From the NCBI GenBank assembly GCA_002345575.1, contig DDVX01000019.1, positions 146,615 through 210,614 of the forward strand: a stretch of 64,000 nt of DNA. The letters run 5' to 3'. A program made the position numbers and the translations under genes. A model generated the notes under the pieces. It was given only the letters and a program-made list of their open reading frames with translations. It made no database searches and was not told where the DNA came from. This DNA comes from Stutzerimonas stutzeri (GTDB lineage Bacteria; Pseudomonadota; Gammaproteobacteria; Pseudomonadales; Pseudomonadaceae). Positions 52,448-61,180 of this stretch are shown here, one piece after another (positions within the stretch are counted from its first letter, which is position 1; every line of letters begins with the position of its first letter).

Positions 52448-53977
52448 CTACCGAACTGAAGCGAAAGAGGAAAGCGCGGCGCTGATCCACTGCTGCACGC
52501 CGCTCGTGGTCGCCAGCGAGGTGTCGAACACCGGCTGCGGATAGACACCGAGCAATATCAGCAGTATCGCCAGCAGCAGAACCATGCCGATCTCGCGGGC
52601 ATCCAGGCCTGCCAGAGTGCCTTCGATGCGGCTTGGGCCGAAGTGCGCACGGTGGATCATGATCAGCGAGTAGACCGAGGAGAACACTAATCCGAAGGTG
52701 GCGATCACCACGATCCACGGCCACTGGCCGAAAGCACCGAACAGCACCACGAACTCGCCGACGAAATTGCCTGTGCCAGGCAAGCCCAGCGAGGCCGCGG
52801 CGAAGAACAGGCTGAGTGCCGGCAGCCAGGGCAGGCAGGACCAGAGGCCGCCCATCTCGCGCATGTCACGGGTATGCAGGCGCTCGTAGAGCTGGCCGCA
52901 GAGGATAAACAGCGCGGCAGCGGAAATGCCGTGGGCGAGCATCAGCACCACGGCACCCTGCAAGGCCAGCTCGCTGCCGGAATAGATGCCGATCAGCACG
53001 AAGCCCATGTGCGAGATGCTCGAATAAGCCACCAGACGTTTGATATCGGTCTGCGAGAAAGCCAGGAACGCACCATAGAAAATACCGGCCAGGCCCAGCG
53101 CCATGGCGATCGGGGCAAACTCAACCGAAGCATTGGGGAACAGCGGCAGGGCAAAGCGGATCATGCCGTAGGCGGCCGTTTTCAACAGGATGCCGGCCAG
53201 GTCCACGGAGCCTGCGGTAGGCGCCTGGGCGTGGGCATCCGGCAGCCACGAATGGAACGGAACGATGGGAAACTTCACCGCGAAGGCGATGAAGAAGCCC
53301 AGCATCAGCAGCCATTCAATGGCGGGGTTCAGCTCGGCGTTGAGCAGCAACTCGTAGTCAAAGGTCAGAATGCCGGTGTTGTGGTAGTTCACCAGCACGA
53401 GGCCCAGAATCGCCACCAGCATGATCAGGCCGCTGGCCTGGGTGTAGATGAAGAACTTGGTGGCGGCGTTGATGCGCGAGCGCTTGCCCTCGGCGCTGTG
53501 ACCCCAGAGCGCGATGAGGAAATACATCGGCACCAGCATCATTTCCCAGAAGAAGAAGAACAGGAACAGATCCAGGGCCAGGAACACGCCCACTACGCCA
53601 CCGAGGATCCACATCAGGTTGAGGTGAAAGAAGCCTACGTGGCGCTGGATTTCCTTCCACGAGCAGAGTACCGAGAGGATGCCCAGCAGGCCGGTGAGCA
53701 TGATCATCAACAGCGAGAGGCCATCCAGCGCCAGGTGCAGGTTGATGCCGAAGCGCTCGATCCAGACGTGCTTGAACTCCACTGCCCAGCTCGAAGCCGA
53801 CTCGGGCGAGGGTGCCAGGCTATAGTTGCCGGTGCTCCACAGCCACAGGCCCAGACCCAGTAGCAGGCCCATGGTGAACAGGGCGATCCAGCGCGGCAGG
53901 GTCTGGTCGAAATGCTCGACGACCCAGCAGAGCAAGCCGCCGATAAAGGGAATCAGGATTAGCCAGGGCAGAATCAC
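52448..53977 (-). CDS. nuoM: NADH-quinone oxidoreductase subunit M
   Basis: The 509-residue antiporter-like subunit has FFFFWEMMLVPMYFLIALWG with the essential Glu, FAVKFPIVPFHSWLPDAHAQ with the essential Lys, and SQTDIKRLVAYSSISHMGFV. About 14 membrane helices. The start codon is GTG 53977 with AAGGA upstream. It lies 20 bp after nuoL. Confidence 0.96.
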   Translation of the reverse strand: MILPWLILIPFIGGLLCWVVEHFDQTLPRWIALFTMGLLLGLGLWLWSTGNYSLAPSPESASSWAVEFKHVWIERFGINLHLALDGLSLLMIMLTGLLGILSVLCSWKEIQRHVGFFHLNLMWILGGVVGVFLALDLFLFFFFWEMMLVPMYFLIALWGHSAEGKRSRINAATKFFIYTQASGLIMLVAILGLVLVNYHNTGILTFDYELLLNAELNPAIEWLLMLGFFIAFAVKFPIVPFHSWLPDAHAQAPTAGSVDLAGILLKTAAYGMIRFALPLFPNASVEFAPIAMALGLAGIFYGAFLAFSQTDIKRLVAYSSISHMGFVLIGIYSGSELALQGAVVLMLAHGISAAALFILCGQLYERLHTRDMREMGGLWSCLPWLPALSLFFAAASLGLPGTGNFVGEFVVLFGAFGQWPWIVVIATFGLVFSSVYSLIMIHRAHFGPSRIEGTLAGLDAREIGMVLLLAILLILLGVYPQPVFDTSLATTSGVQQWISAALSSFASVR

Positions 53978-53997
53978 AATATCGAATCCTTGAGCAG

Positions 53998-55842
53998 TCA
54001 GAGCAGAACGATGCCGAGCAGCAGCACGGCTCCGCCAACGATGGAGAGCGCGTACCAGCGCAGCTGGCCGGTCTCGGTGCGGCTAAGCAGGGCATGACTG
54101 CCGCGCGCGCTGCGCGGAATCACGCCGATGCCGGCATCAATCGGGTCACGCGAAAGCAGGCGGCAGAGCAGCAGGTAGGGCTGCACAAATAACTTGTCGT
54201 AGAGCCAGTCGAAGCCCCAGGCGGCGAACCACCAGGCGTTCAGCAGGCGCCCCGGTGCGCTCTTGGCAATCGCTGTGACCAGGCTGCGCTTGCCGAGGAA
54301 CAGCAGCGCGGCGAGCAGAATGCCGGCACAGGCGATGGCGCCTGAGGAAATCTCCAGTGCCATTCGGCCTTCGCCACCGGCATGGCCGAGGCTCTGCGGC
54401 AGTACGCCGGCCAATGGCGGCGTGATCAACGCACCGACGAAGGTGGACAGCACGATCAGGATCAGCAGCGGCAAGTTGTGGGCGAGGCCACAGCCGGCGT
54501 GGGCTTCGCTTTTCGCCTCGCCATGGAAGGCGACGAAGATCAGGCGGAAGGTGTACAGCGAGGTCAGGAAGGCACCGACCAGTCCCGCGTAGAGCAGGCT
54601 GCTGTGGCCGCTGGCGAAGGCTTCCCAGAGGATCTCGTCCTTGGAGTAGAAGCCTGCGGTAATCAGCGGCAATGCCGCCAGCGCAGAACCACCGACAATA
54701 AAGCTGGCATAGGCCAGCGGCAACTTCCTCCACAGGCCGCCCATGCGGAAGATGTTCTGCTCGTGATGGCAGGCATGGATCACGCTGCCCGAGGCGAGGA
54801 ACAGCAGCGCCTTGAAGAACGCATGGGTCATCAGGTGAAAAATCGCCGCGTCCCAGGCACCGACGCCCAAGGCGAGGAACATGTAGCCGATCTGACTCAT
54901 GGTCGAATAGGCGAGGATGCGCTTGATGTCGGTCTGTACCAGCGCGGCGCAACCGGCCAGCACCAGTGTCACGCCGCCGACGATGCCCACCAGCTCCAGC
55001 ACGTCCGGTGCCAGCAGGAACAGGCCGTGGGTACGGGCAATCAGGTAGACGCCGGCGGTGACCATGGTCGCCGCGTGGATCAGCGCGGAAACTGGCGTCG
55101 GGCCGGCCATGGCATCCGCCAGCCAGGTTTGCAGCGGCAATTGTGCGGATTTGCCCACCGCACCGCCCAGCAATGCCAGAGTTGCCAGGGTAATCCAGAG
55201 ATCACCTTCTGCGAACTTTTCTGGCGCCAGCGTCAGCAGCTCAGGGATGTTCAGGGTGCCGAGCTGGACAAACAGAATGAACAGTCCGAAGGCCATCAGC
55301 ACATCACCGACGCGGGTGACGATAAAGGCCTTGAGCGCGGCATTGCCGTTCTTGCGCTCCTTGAAGTAGAAGCCGATCAGCAGGTAGGAGCACAGCCCCA
55401 CGCCTTCCCAGCCGAAGTACAGCAATAGCAGGTTGTCGCCCAGTACCAGCAACACCATGCTGAAGATGAACAGGTTGGTGTAGGCAAAGAAGCGCGAATA
55501 ACCTTCCTCGCCACGCATGTACCAACTGGCGAACAGGTGGATCAGGAAGCCCACGCCGGTGACTACACCGAGCATGGTCAGCGACAGGCCGTCCAGATGC
55601 AGGCCGAAATCCGCCTGCAAGCCCGAGACGTTCAGCCATTGCCAGAGTACCTGGGTGTAGACGCCGCCCTCCGGTGGCGCGGTATGGAACTGCCAGATGA
55701 TCCAGGCACTGGTCAGGGCTGACAGGCCGATTGAGCCCACGCCGATAGTCGCGGCGAGGCTTTCCGACAGACGTCCGCGCGAGAAGGCCAGCAACAGATA
55801 GCCCAGCAGCGGAAAGGCAAAGGTGAGCAGTAGTAGGTTCAT
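53998..55842 (-). CDS. nuoL: NADH-quinone oxidoreductase subunit L
   Basis: The largest antiporter-like subunit, distal end of the membrane arm. The 614-residue protein has LLYFGWEGVGLCSYLLIGFY, SAQLPLQTWLADAMAGPTPV, VQTDIKRILAYSTMSQIGYM, and the long C-terminal lateral helix that runs along the arm, ending in a final membrane anchor (SIVGGAVLLLGIVLL). ATG 55842 overlaps the nuoK stop (ATGA). Confidence 0.97.
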   Translation of the reverse strand: MNLLLLTFAFPLLGYLLLAFSRGRLSESLAATIGVGSIGLSALTSAWIIWQFHTAPPEGGVYTQVLWQWLNVSGLQADFGLHLDGLSLTMLGVVTGVGFLIHLFASWYMRGEEGYSRFFAYTNLFIFSMVLLVLGDNLLLLYFGWEGVGLCSYLLIGFYFKERKNGNAALKAFIVTRVGDVLMAFGLFILFVQLGTLNIPELLTLAPEKFAEGDLWITLATLALLGGAVGKSAQLPLQTWLADAMAGPTPVSALIHAATMVTAGVYLIARTHGLFLLAPDVLELVGIVGGVTLVLAGCAALVQTDIKRILAYSTMSQIGYMFLALGVGAWDAAIFHLMTHAFFKALLFLASGSVIHACHHEQNIFRMGGLWRKLPLAYASFIVGGSALAALPLITAGFYSKDEILWEAFASGHSSLLYAGLVGAFLTSLYTFRLIFVAFHGEAKSEAHAGCGLAHNLPLLILIVLSTFVGALITPPLAGVLPQSLGHAGGEGRMALEISSGAIACAGILLAALLFLGKRSLVTAIAKSAPGRLLNAWWFAAWGFDWLYDKLFVQPYLLLCRLLSRDPIDAGIGVIPRSARGSHALLSRTETGQLRWYALSIVGGAVLLLGIVLL

Positions 55843-56147
55843 CCGTGCATCTCGCTTGCGGCATCGACATCGAGGGTGTTGAAGCGGCGGTACAGCTGCA
55901 GCAGGATCGCCAGGCCGACGGCCGCCTCGGCGGCAGCCAGGGTGATCACCAGGATGAACATGATTTGTCCATCAGGCTGGCCCCAGCGGCTGCCCGCGAC
56001 GATAAAGGCCAGCCCGGCGGCGTTCATCATGATTTCCAGGCTCATCAGCATGAACAGGATGTTGCGCCGCACCATCAGGCCGACCAGGCCCAGGCAGAAC
56101 AGAATGGCGGCGACCGCCAGGCCGTGTTCAAGAGGAATGGCGTGCAT
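55839..56147 (-). CDS. nuoK: NADH-quinone oxidoreductase subunit K
   Basis: A 102-residue protein with three helices and the two membrane glutamates important for proton transfer (LMSLEIMMNAAGLAFI and LAAAEAAVGLAIL). It is three bases after nuoJ and overlaps nuoL by four. Confidence 0.97.
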   Translation of the reverse strand: MHAIPLEHGLAVAAILFCLGLVGLMVRRNILFMLMSLEIMMNAAGLAFIVAGSRWGQPDGQIMFILVITLAAAEAAVGLAILLQLYRRFNTLDVDAASEMHG

Positions 56148-56150
56148 GGG

Positions 56151-56651
56151 TTACTCCTTCGCCTCGTGACGTCCCAGATGGAAGGCCGCGACCAGTGCGC
56201 CGAGCAGCAGCAGCGCGGACAACTCGACGATCAGCACATAGGGGCCGAACAGGGCAGTGCCGACTTCTTTCGGTTCGACTTCGGTGTGCCCCAGGGTCGC
56301 TCCGGTGGGCTCGACGAACAGCGCATACAGCAGCTGGGCGAGCAGCGCTGCGGCCAGCAGCGACGGGCCGATCCACAGGCGTGGGGCCATCCAGGCGCGT
56401 TCCTGGTCAGCGGTGCTCGGGCCGAGGTTCAGCATCATCACTACGAAGACGAAGAGCACCATGATGGCGCCGGCGTAGACGATGATTTCCAGCGCACCGG
56501 CGAAGGGCGCGCCGAGGGCGAAGAAGCACATGGCCACTGCCAGAAGCGAGATCACGAGATAGAGCAGGGCGTGCACCGGGTTGCTGCCGGTGATGACCCG
56601 CAGCGTGGACACCACGGCCACGCCGGACGAGAAGTAGAAGGCAAATTCCAT
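56151..56651 (-). CDS. nuoJ: NADH-quinone oxidoreductase subunit J
   Basis: A 166-residue protein with five helices and the NuoJ segment GAPFAGALEIIVYAGAIMVL containing the conserved tyrosine near the quinone channel entrance. ATG 56651 has GGAG six bases upstream; GTG 56654 is less likely. It is separated from nuoI by 148 bp carrying a REPIN. Confidence 0.95.
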   Translation of the reverse strand: MEFAFYFSSGVAVVSTLRVITGSNPVHALLYLVISLLAVAMCFFALGAPFAGALEIIVYAGAIMVLFVFVVMMLNLGPSTADQERAWMAPRLWIGPSLLAAALLAQLLYALFVEPTGATLGHTEVEPKEVGTALFGPYVLIVELSALLLLGALVAAFHLGRHEAKE

Positions 56652-56668
56652 CACAGGCTCCTCAGGCT

Positions 56669-56746
56669 GTAGGAGCAGGCCATGCCTGCGAAGAGAACCG
56701 GCACATCGATATCGCCGTTTGTTTCGCGGGCAAGTCCCGCTCCTAC
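56669..56746. repeat. REPIN of the GTAGGAGC family inside the nuo operon
   Basis: The outer arms GTAGGAGCAGG (from 56669) and CCCGCTCCTAC (to 56746) are inverted copies; each arm is itself a hairpin (AGGCCATGCCTGCGAA; TTCGCGGGCAAGTCCCGC). This is the common Pseudomonas GTAGGAGC(A/G)GGC REP type, distinct from the GTAGGGTGG copies near dusC and leuB. It fills the gap between nuoI and nuoJ, the only sizeable gap in this part of the operon. Confidence 0.82.
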
Positions 56747-56799
56747 GGCAGACCGGCTGAGCGAATCAATGGCTGCAGGGCAGCGTGAAGCGCACTGAC

Positions 56800-57348
56800 T
56801 CATGGCATCAACCCCTTGACGTTGATCGGCTCGGCTTCGTTCTGGGCCGCGCCCTTGGGCTTGCCGGCGATGGCCAGACCGGAAACGCGGTAGAAGTTGT
56901 AGTCCGGGTATTTGCCGGGACCGGAGATCAGCAGGTCTTCCTTTTCGTAAACTAGGTCCTGGCGCTTGTATTCACCCAGCTCGAAATCCGGCGTGAGCTG
57001 AATGGCATTGGTCGGGCAGGCTTCCTCGCAGAGGCCGCAGAAAATGCAGCGTGAGAAGTTGATGCGGAAGAACTCCGGATACCAGCGGCCTTCGTCCGTC
57101 TCGGCCTTCTGCAGAGAGATGCAACCCACCGGGCAGGCCACCGCGCAGAGGTTGCAGGCCACGCAGCGCTCTTCGCCGTCGGGGTCGCGGGTCAGTACGA
57201 TGCGGCCGCGGTAGCGTGGCGGCAGGTACACCGCCTCTTCCGGGTATTGCAGGGTGTCGCGCTTGCGAAAGCCATGGCTGAAGATCATCACCATGCTGCG
57301 AAGTTGGGTATAGGTACCGTGCAGTACCGAGCCAATGTATCTGAACAT
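56800..57348 (-). CDS. nuoI: NADH-quinone oxidoreductase subunit I
   Basis: The 182-residue protein carries clusters N6a and N6b. The two ferredoxin motifs are C62-x2-C65-x2-C68-x3-C72 and C101-x2-C104-x2-C107-x3-C111 (CVACNLCAVACP and CIFCGLCEEACP). They pass electrons from the hydrophilic arm to N2 near the quinone. GGAGA precedes the ATG. It lies 12 bp after nuoH. Confidence 0.97.
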   Translation of the reverse strand: MFRYIGSVLHGTYTQLRSMVMIFSHGFRKRDTLQYPEEAVYLPPRYRGRIVLTRDPDGEERCVACNLCAVACPVGCISLQKAETDEGRWYPEFFRINFSRCIFCGLCEEACPTNAIQLTPDFELGEYKRQDLVYEKEDLLISGPGKYPDYNFYRVSGLAIAGKPKGAAQNEAEPINVKGLMP

Positions 57349-57360
57349 CGTGTTTTCTCC

Positions 57361-58356
57361 TTACTGGGCCGCGGCCAGCACGAGCGCGCCGGTCACCAGC
57401 AGGTTGATCAGGGTCAGCGGCAGGCAGAACTTCCAGCCGAAGGCCATTACCTGGTCGTAGCGCGGCCGGGGCAGCGATGCGCGCAGCAGGATGAAGATCA
57501 TGATGAAAAAGCCAGTTTTGATCGCGAAATAGAAGAACGATAGCCACGGCAGGGTGTCGAGGAAGGGGCCGTGCCAGCCGCCGAAGAACAGCGTGGTGAG
57601 CAACGCCGAGATGGTCACGACGCCGATGTATTCGCCGACGAAGAACATGCCCCATTTCATCCCGGCATATTCGACGTGGTAGCCGTCAGCCAGCTCCTGC
57701 TCGGCTTCCGGCTGGTCGAAGGGGTGGCGGTGGGTGACGGCGACGCCGGCAACAAAGAAGGTACAGAAGCCCAGGAACTGCGGAATGATGAACCACAGGT
57801 TCTGCTGCTGGTAGTCGACGATGTCGCGCATGTTGAACGAGCCGACCTGAGCGACGATACCCATCAGCGACAGCCCGAGGAACACCTCGTAGGAGACCGT
57901 CTGCGCCGAGGCACGAAGGGCCCCGATCAGGGCGAACTTGTTGTTGCTGGCCCAGCCTGCGAACAGCACCGCATAAACCGTCAGCCCCGCCATGGCGAAG
58001 AAGAACAGCAGGCCGATATTCAGATCGGCTACGCCCCAGGTCGGGGTGATCGGCACGACGGCGAAGGCGATCAGCAGCGAACTCATCGCCACCACCGGCG
58101 CCAGGGTGAAAATCAGGCGGTCGGAGAATGGCGGGTTCCAGTCCTCCTTGAAGAACATCTTGAGCATGTCGGCAGCCAGCTGGAACATGCCGAACGGCCC
58201 GACCCGGTTTGGCCCGTGGCGATCCTGCCACCAACCCAACAGGCGGCGCTCGACAAAGCTCAGTAGCGCGCCGGCCACCACCACTGCGACCATGATGACG
58301 AGGGACTTGATCACCTGGATGATCACGTCGAGGACTTCGGGCGTTAGCCAGCTCAT
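57361..58356 (-). CDS. nuoH: NADH-quinone oxidoreductase subunit H
   Basis: The 331-residue membrane subunit forms much of the quinone chamber. It shows FVERRLLGWWQDRHGPNRVGP, FKEDWNPPFSD, FDQPEAEQELADGYHVEYAG and RASLPRPRYDQVMAFGWKF. About eight helices. Its ATG overlaps the nuoG stop (ATGA). Confidence 0.97.
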   Translation of the reverse strand: MSWLTPEVLDVIIQVIKSLVIMVAVVVAGALLSFVERRLLGWWQDRHGPNRVGPFGMFQLAADMLKMFFKEDWNPPFSDRLIFTLAPVVAMSSLLIAFAVVPITPTWGVADLNIGLLFFFAMAGLTVYAVLFAGWASNNKFALIGALRASAQTVSYEVFLGLSLMGIVAQVGSFNMRDIVDYQQQNLWFIIPQFLGFCTFFVAGVAVTHRHPFDQPEAEQELADGYHVEYAGMKWGMFFVGEYIGVVTISALLTTLFFGGWHGPFLDTLPWLSFFYFAIKTGFFIMIFILLRASLPRPRYDQVMAFGWKFCLPLTLINLLVTGALVLAAAQ

Positions 58357-61076
58357 GCCGCGATCTCCTTCAATTTGGTGACCGCAACCCCAGCGATCAG
58401 CGCTGGAATCCCCGGTAGCCCGACCGGCAGGCCGACCAGTCCGTCAGCCAGCTCCGGCAGGATGCGCAGCGGCAGGCGCAGCGAATAGCCGTTGATTTCA
58501 AACCCAAGCAAAGCACCCTCGGCAAGACCCAGACGCTGTGTCTCGTCTTCGCCCAGGGCGACGTAGGGTCCGGGAGTGCGCTGCTGGATTGGTGCGGCGC
58601 GGGCGCTGGTCTCGTCACTGCCGAACAGGTGATGCAGCGGCACTACCTGCCACTGATCCTGTGCAGACAATGTTGTGCGCTTAGGTGCGAACCACGGCTG
58701 CGCCATATTGCCGGCCTGGATCAATCTAACGCCGGGGTCACCCGCACGAAGATGGCCGCCTACTTCATCCTGCAGCTTGTTCCAGGCCTGGGGTGAGTTC
58801 CAGCCGGGTGACCAGGCGAAAGGCACTTGCTGGCGGTCCTCGACGGTGCCGCCGTAGCCTTCCATGGAGAAAGTGAAGGGCGAGTCGCGGTCCTGAGGCT
58901 GGCGCGGCTCATGCACGCTGATATTGGCGCGCATGGCGGTACGACCGCTGTAGCGCAGCGGCTGGCGCGCAAGTTTGAGACCCTTTACGCGGAACGAGGC
59001 CAGTGGTGCGGCATCGACGATGGCCGCCAGTGATGGGTTGGCAGCAGCGCAGGCGGCGCTGGCCTGATCCAGATCGGTCCAGTCCACGGGCTTGTTCTGC
59101 AGGGTACTTTGCAGCGCATGCAGCCAACGCCAGCCTTCGCGCACAAGAATCTTGCTGTCGTAGTAGCTGGGCTCGAACACCTGGAAGAAGCGCTGCGCGC
59201 GACCTTCTTGGCTGACCAAGGTGCCGTCGGCTTCGGCGAAGCTGGCCACCGGTAGTACCAGGTGGGCTCTGGCGCTGGTGTCCGTGTGCTGGTGATCAGC
59301 GACGATGACCAACTGGGTAGCGGTCAGCGCGGCATCTACCCGGCTGCGCTCGGCGCGGCGGTAGAGGTCGTTTTCCAGTACCAGCACGGCACTGGCGCTG
59401 CCGGTTTCGAGGGCCTGCAGAGCTGCATCCACGGAGTTATCGCGGCTTTCACCGTCGAGCAGCAGAGCCATGCCGAGGCTGTTGGCTTCCGGCACGATCA
59501 GGCTGATGGAGGCGTTCTTCTCGCTATTTTTCAGCGCTTGGGCGATGTTTGCTGCCGCCTCGATCAACGCCCGCGAACCGAGGGAGGTGCCGGCAACGAT
59601 CAGCGGGCGCTTGCCCGCCAGCAGGGCGGCGGCGATGCGTTGTGCCAGTTGCGTGGCCTCGGCGTCCAGATCGGCTACCGCTGGCGCGCTGGGGTCGATG
59701 GCGTGGGCTACGGCGAAGCCGAGGCGGGCCAGATCCTCCGGCGCGGCATGCACGCATTCCTCGGCGACATCATCGAGACGGGTGGCGGCCAGGCTGGCGA
59801 TAAACAGAGGGTGGCGGGCGTCTTGCGCAATGTTCTGTACCGCCGCCTGGTGCCACTCGGGAATCTTCGCTTGGGCGGCGATTTCAGTGGCGCGACCCTT
59901 GGCCGACTGGCGCAGGGCCAGCGCCATGCGGGCCGCGGTCTGGGTCAGGTCTTCGCCGAGGACGAAGACCGCATCATGCTCTTCGACTTCGCGCAGCGTG
60001 GGCGTCGGCAACGGACCGTCGCGCAGGATGTCGCGGATCAGCAGGATGTTTTCCAGTTCACCTGCGGCGATGCCGCTGTAGAAGTTGTCCCGGCCGACCA
60101 GCTCGCGCAAAGCATGGTTGCTTTCCAGACTGGCCCGCGGCGAGCCGATGCCAATCAGGCGCTTGCCCTTGAGAAGCTCGGCTGCGGCGTCGAGGGCGGC
60201 ATCGATGCCGAGAGCTTCACCCGCCAGTCGGGGCTGACGTGGGCGGTCTTCGCGATTGACGAAGCCGTAACCGAAGCGGCCGCGGTCGCAGAGGAAATAG
60301 TGGTTCACCTCGCCGTTGAAGCGGTTCTCGATGCGCCGAATCTCGCCATAGCGTTCACCAGGGCTGATGTTGCAGCCCAGCGAGCAGCCATGGCAGATGC
60401 TCGGTGCGAACTGCATGTCCCACTTGCGGTTGTAGCGCTCGGAGTGGGTTTTGTCGGTGAATACGCCGGTGGGGCAGACCTCGGTGAGGTTGCCGGAAAA
60501 CTCGCTTTCCAGCACGCCATCCTCGACACGGCCGAAGTAGACGTTGTCGTGGGCGCCGAATACGCCGAGATCGGTGCCGCCGGCGTAATCCTTGTAATAG
60601 CGCGTGCAGCGGTAACAGGCGATGCAGCGGTTCATTTCGTGGGCGATGAAGGGGCCGAGTTCCTGATTCTGGTGGGTGCGCTTGCTGAAGCGATAGCGGC
60701 GCTTGTTGTGGCCGGTCATCACTGTCATGTCTTGCAGGTGGCAGTGGCCGCCTTCCTCGCACACCGGGCAGTCGTGCGGGTGGTTGAGCATCAGCCACTC
60801 GACCACGCTGGCGCGGAACGCCTTGGCCTCTTCATCGTCGATGGAGATCCAGCTATTGTCAGTCGCCGGCGTCATGCAGGACATGACCAGCCGCCCGCGG
60901 GTATCGTTTTCGTCGCTGTACTGCTTGACCGCGCACTGTCGGCAGGCGCCGACGCTTCCAAGCGCCGGGTGCCAGCAGAAGTAAGGAACATCGAGGCCAA
61001 GGGACAGACAGGCCTGCAGCAGGTTGTCCGCCCCATCGACTTCGTAGTCTTTGCCGTCTACGTGGATAGTGGCCAT
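58353..61076 (-). CDS. nuoG: NADH-quinone oxidoreductase subunit G
   Basis: The 907-residue subunit binds several iron-sulfur clusters. The [2Fe-2S] ligands are C34, C45, C48 and C67; then LNHPHDCPVCEEGGHCHLQD (His-Cys cluster N5), RCIACYRCTRYY and the CHGCSLGCNISPG set for further [4Fe-4S] clusters. The remainder is a molybdopterin-oxidoreductase-like fold that does not hold molybdenum. It starts 104 bp after nuoF; this gap shows no gene. Confidence 0.96.
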   Translation of the reverse strand: MATIHVDGKDYEVDGADNLLQACLSLGLDVPYFCWHPALGSVGACRQCAVKQYSDENDTRGRLVMSCMTPATDNSWISIDDEEAKAFRASVVEWLMLNHPHDCPVCEEGGHCHLQDMTVMTGHNKRRYRFSKRTHQNQELGPFIAHEMNRCIACYRCTRYYKDYAGGTDLGVFGAHDNVYFGRVEDGVLESEFSGNLTEVCPTGVFTDKTHSERYNRKWDMQFAPSICHGCSLGCNISPGERYGEIRRIENRFNGEVNHYFLCDRGRFGYGFVNREDRPRQPRLAGEALGIDAALDAAAELLKGKRLIGIGSPRASLESNHALRELVGRDNFYSGIAAGELENILLIRDILRDGPLPTPTLREVEEHDAVFVLGEDLTQTAARMALALRQSAKGRATEIAAQAKIPEWHQAAVQNIAQDARHPLFIASLAATRLDDVAEECVHAAPEDLARLGFAVAHAIDPSAPAVADLDAEATQLAQRIAAALLAGKRPLIVAGTSLGSRALIEAAANIAQALKNSEKNASISLIVPEANSLGMALLLDGESRDNSVDAALQALETGSASAVLVLENDLYRRAERSRVDAALTATQLVIVADHQHTDTSARAHLVLPVASFAEADGTLVSQEGRAQRFFQVFEPSYYDSKILVREGWRWLHALQSTLQNKPVDWTDLDQASAACAAANPSLAAIVDAAPLASFRVKGLKLARQPLRYSGRTAMRANISVHEPRQPQDRDSPFTFSMEGYGGTVEDRQQVPFAWSPGWNSPQAWNKLQDEVGGHLRAGDPGVRLIQAGNMAQPWFAPKRTTLSAQDQWQVVPLHHLFGSDETSARAAPIQQRTPGPYVALGEDETQRLGLAEGALLGFEINGYSLRLPLRILPELADGLVGLPVGLPGIPALIAGVAVTKLKEIAA

Positions 61077-61180
61077 TTCTAAGTCTTCTCATCCGCTTGC
61101 GCGGGTCTGGCTAATAGGAAATCTTTTTGCTGAGGCTGAAGGCTTCGGATTGAGCGCCGCCTCCAGCGTCTTTCAATTCG

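Noticed and set aside
52874..55428. Long plus-strand frames (329 and 348 codons) opposite nuoM and nuoL
   Set aside because: Gln/His/Glu-rich translations caused by codon bias of membrane genes on the other strand; no ribosome-binding site or family similarity.
59262..61082. 606-codon plus-strand frame opposite nuoG
   Set aside because: It lies wholly antisense to an undoubted nuoG; long antisense frames are common in GC-rich Pseudomonas genes, and its translation has no recognisable domain.
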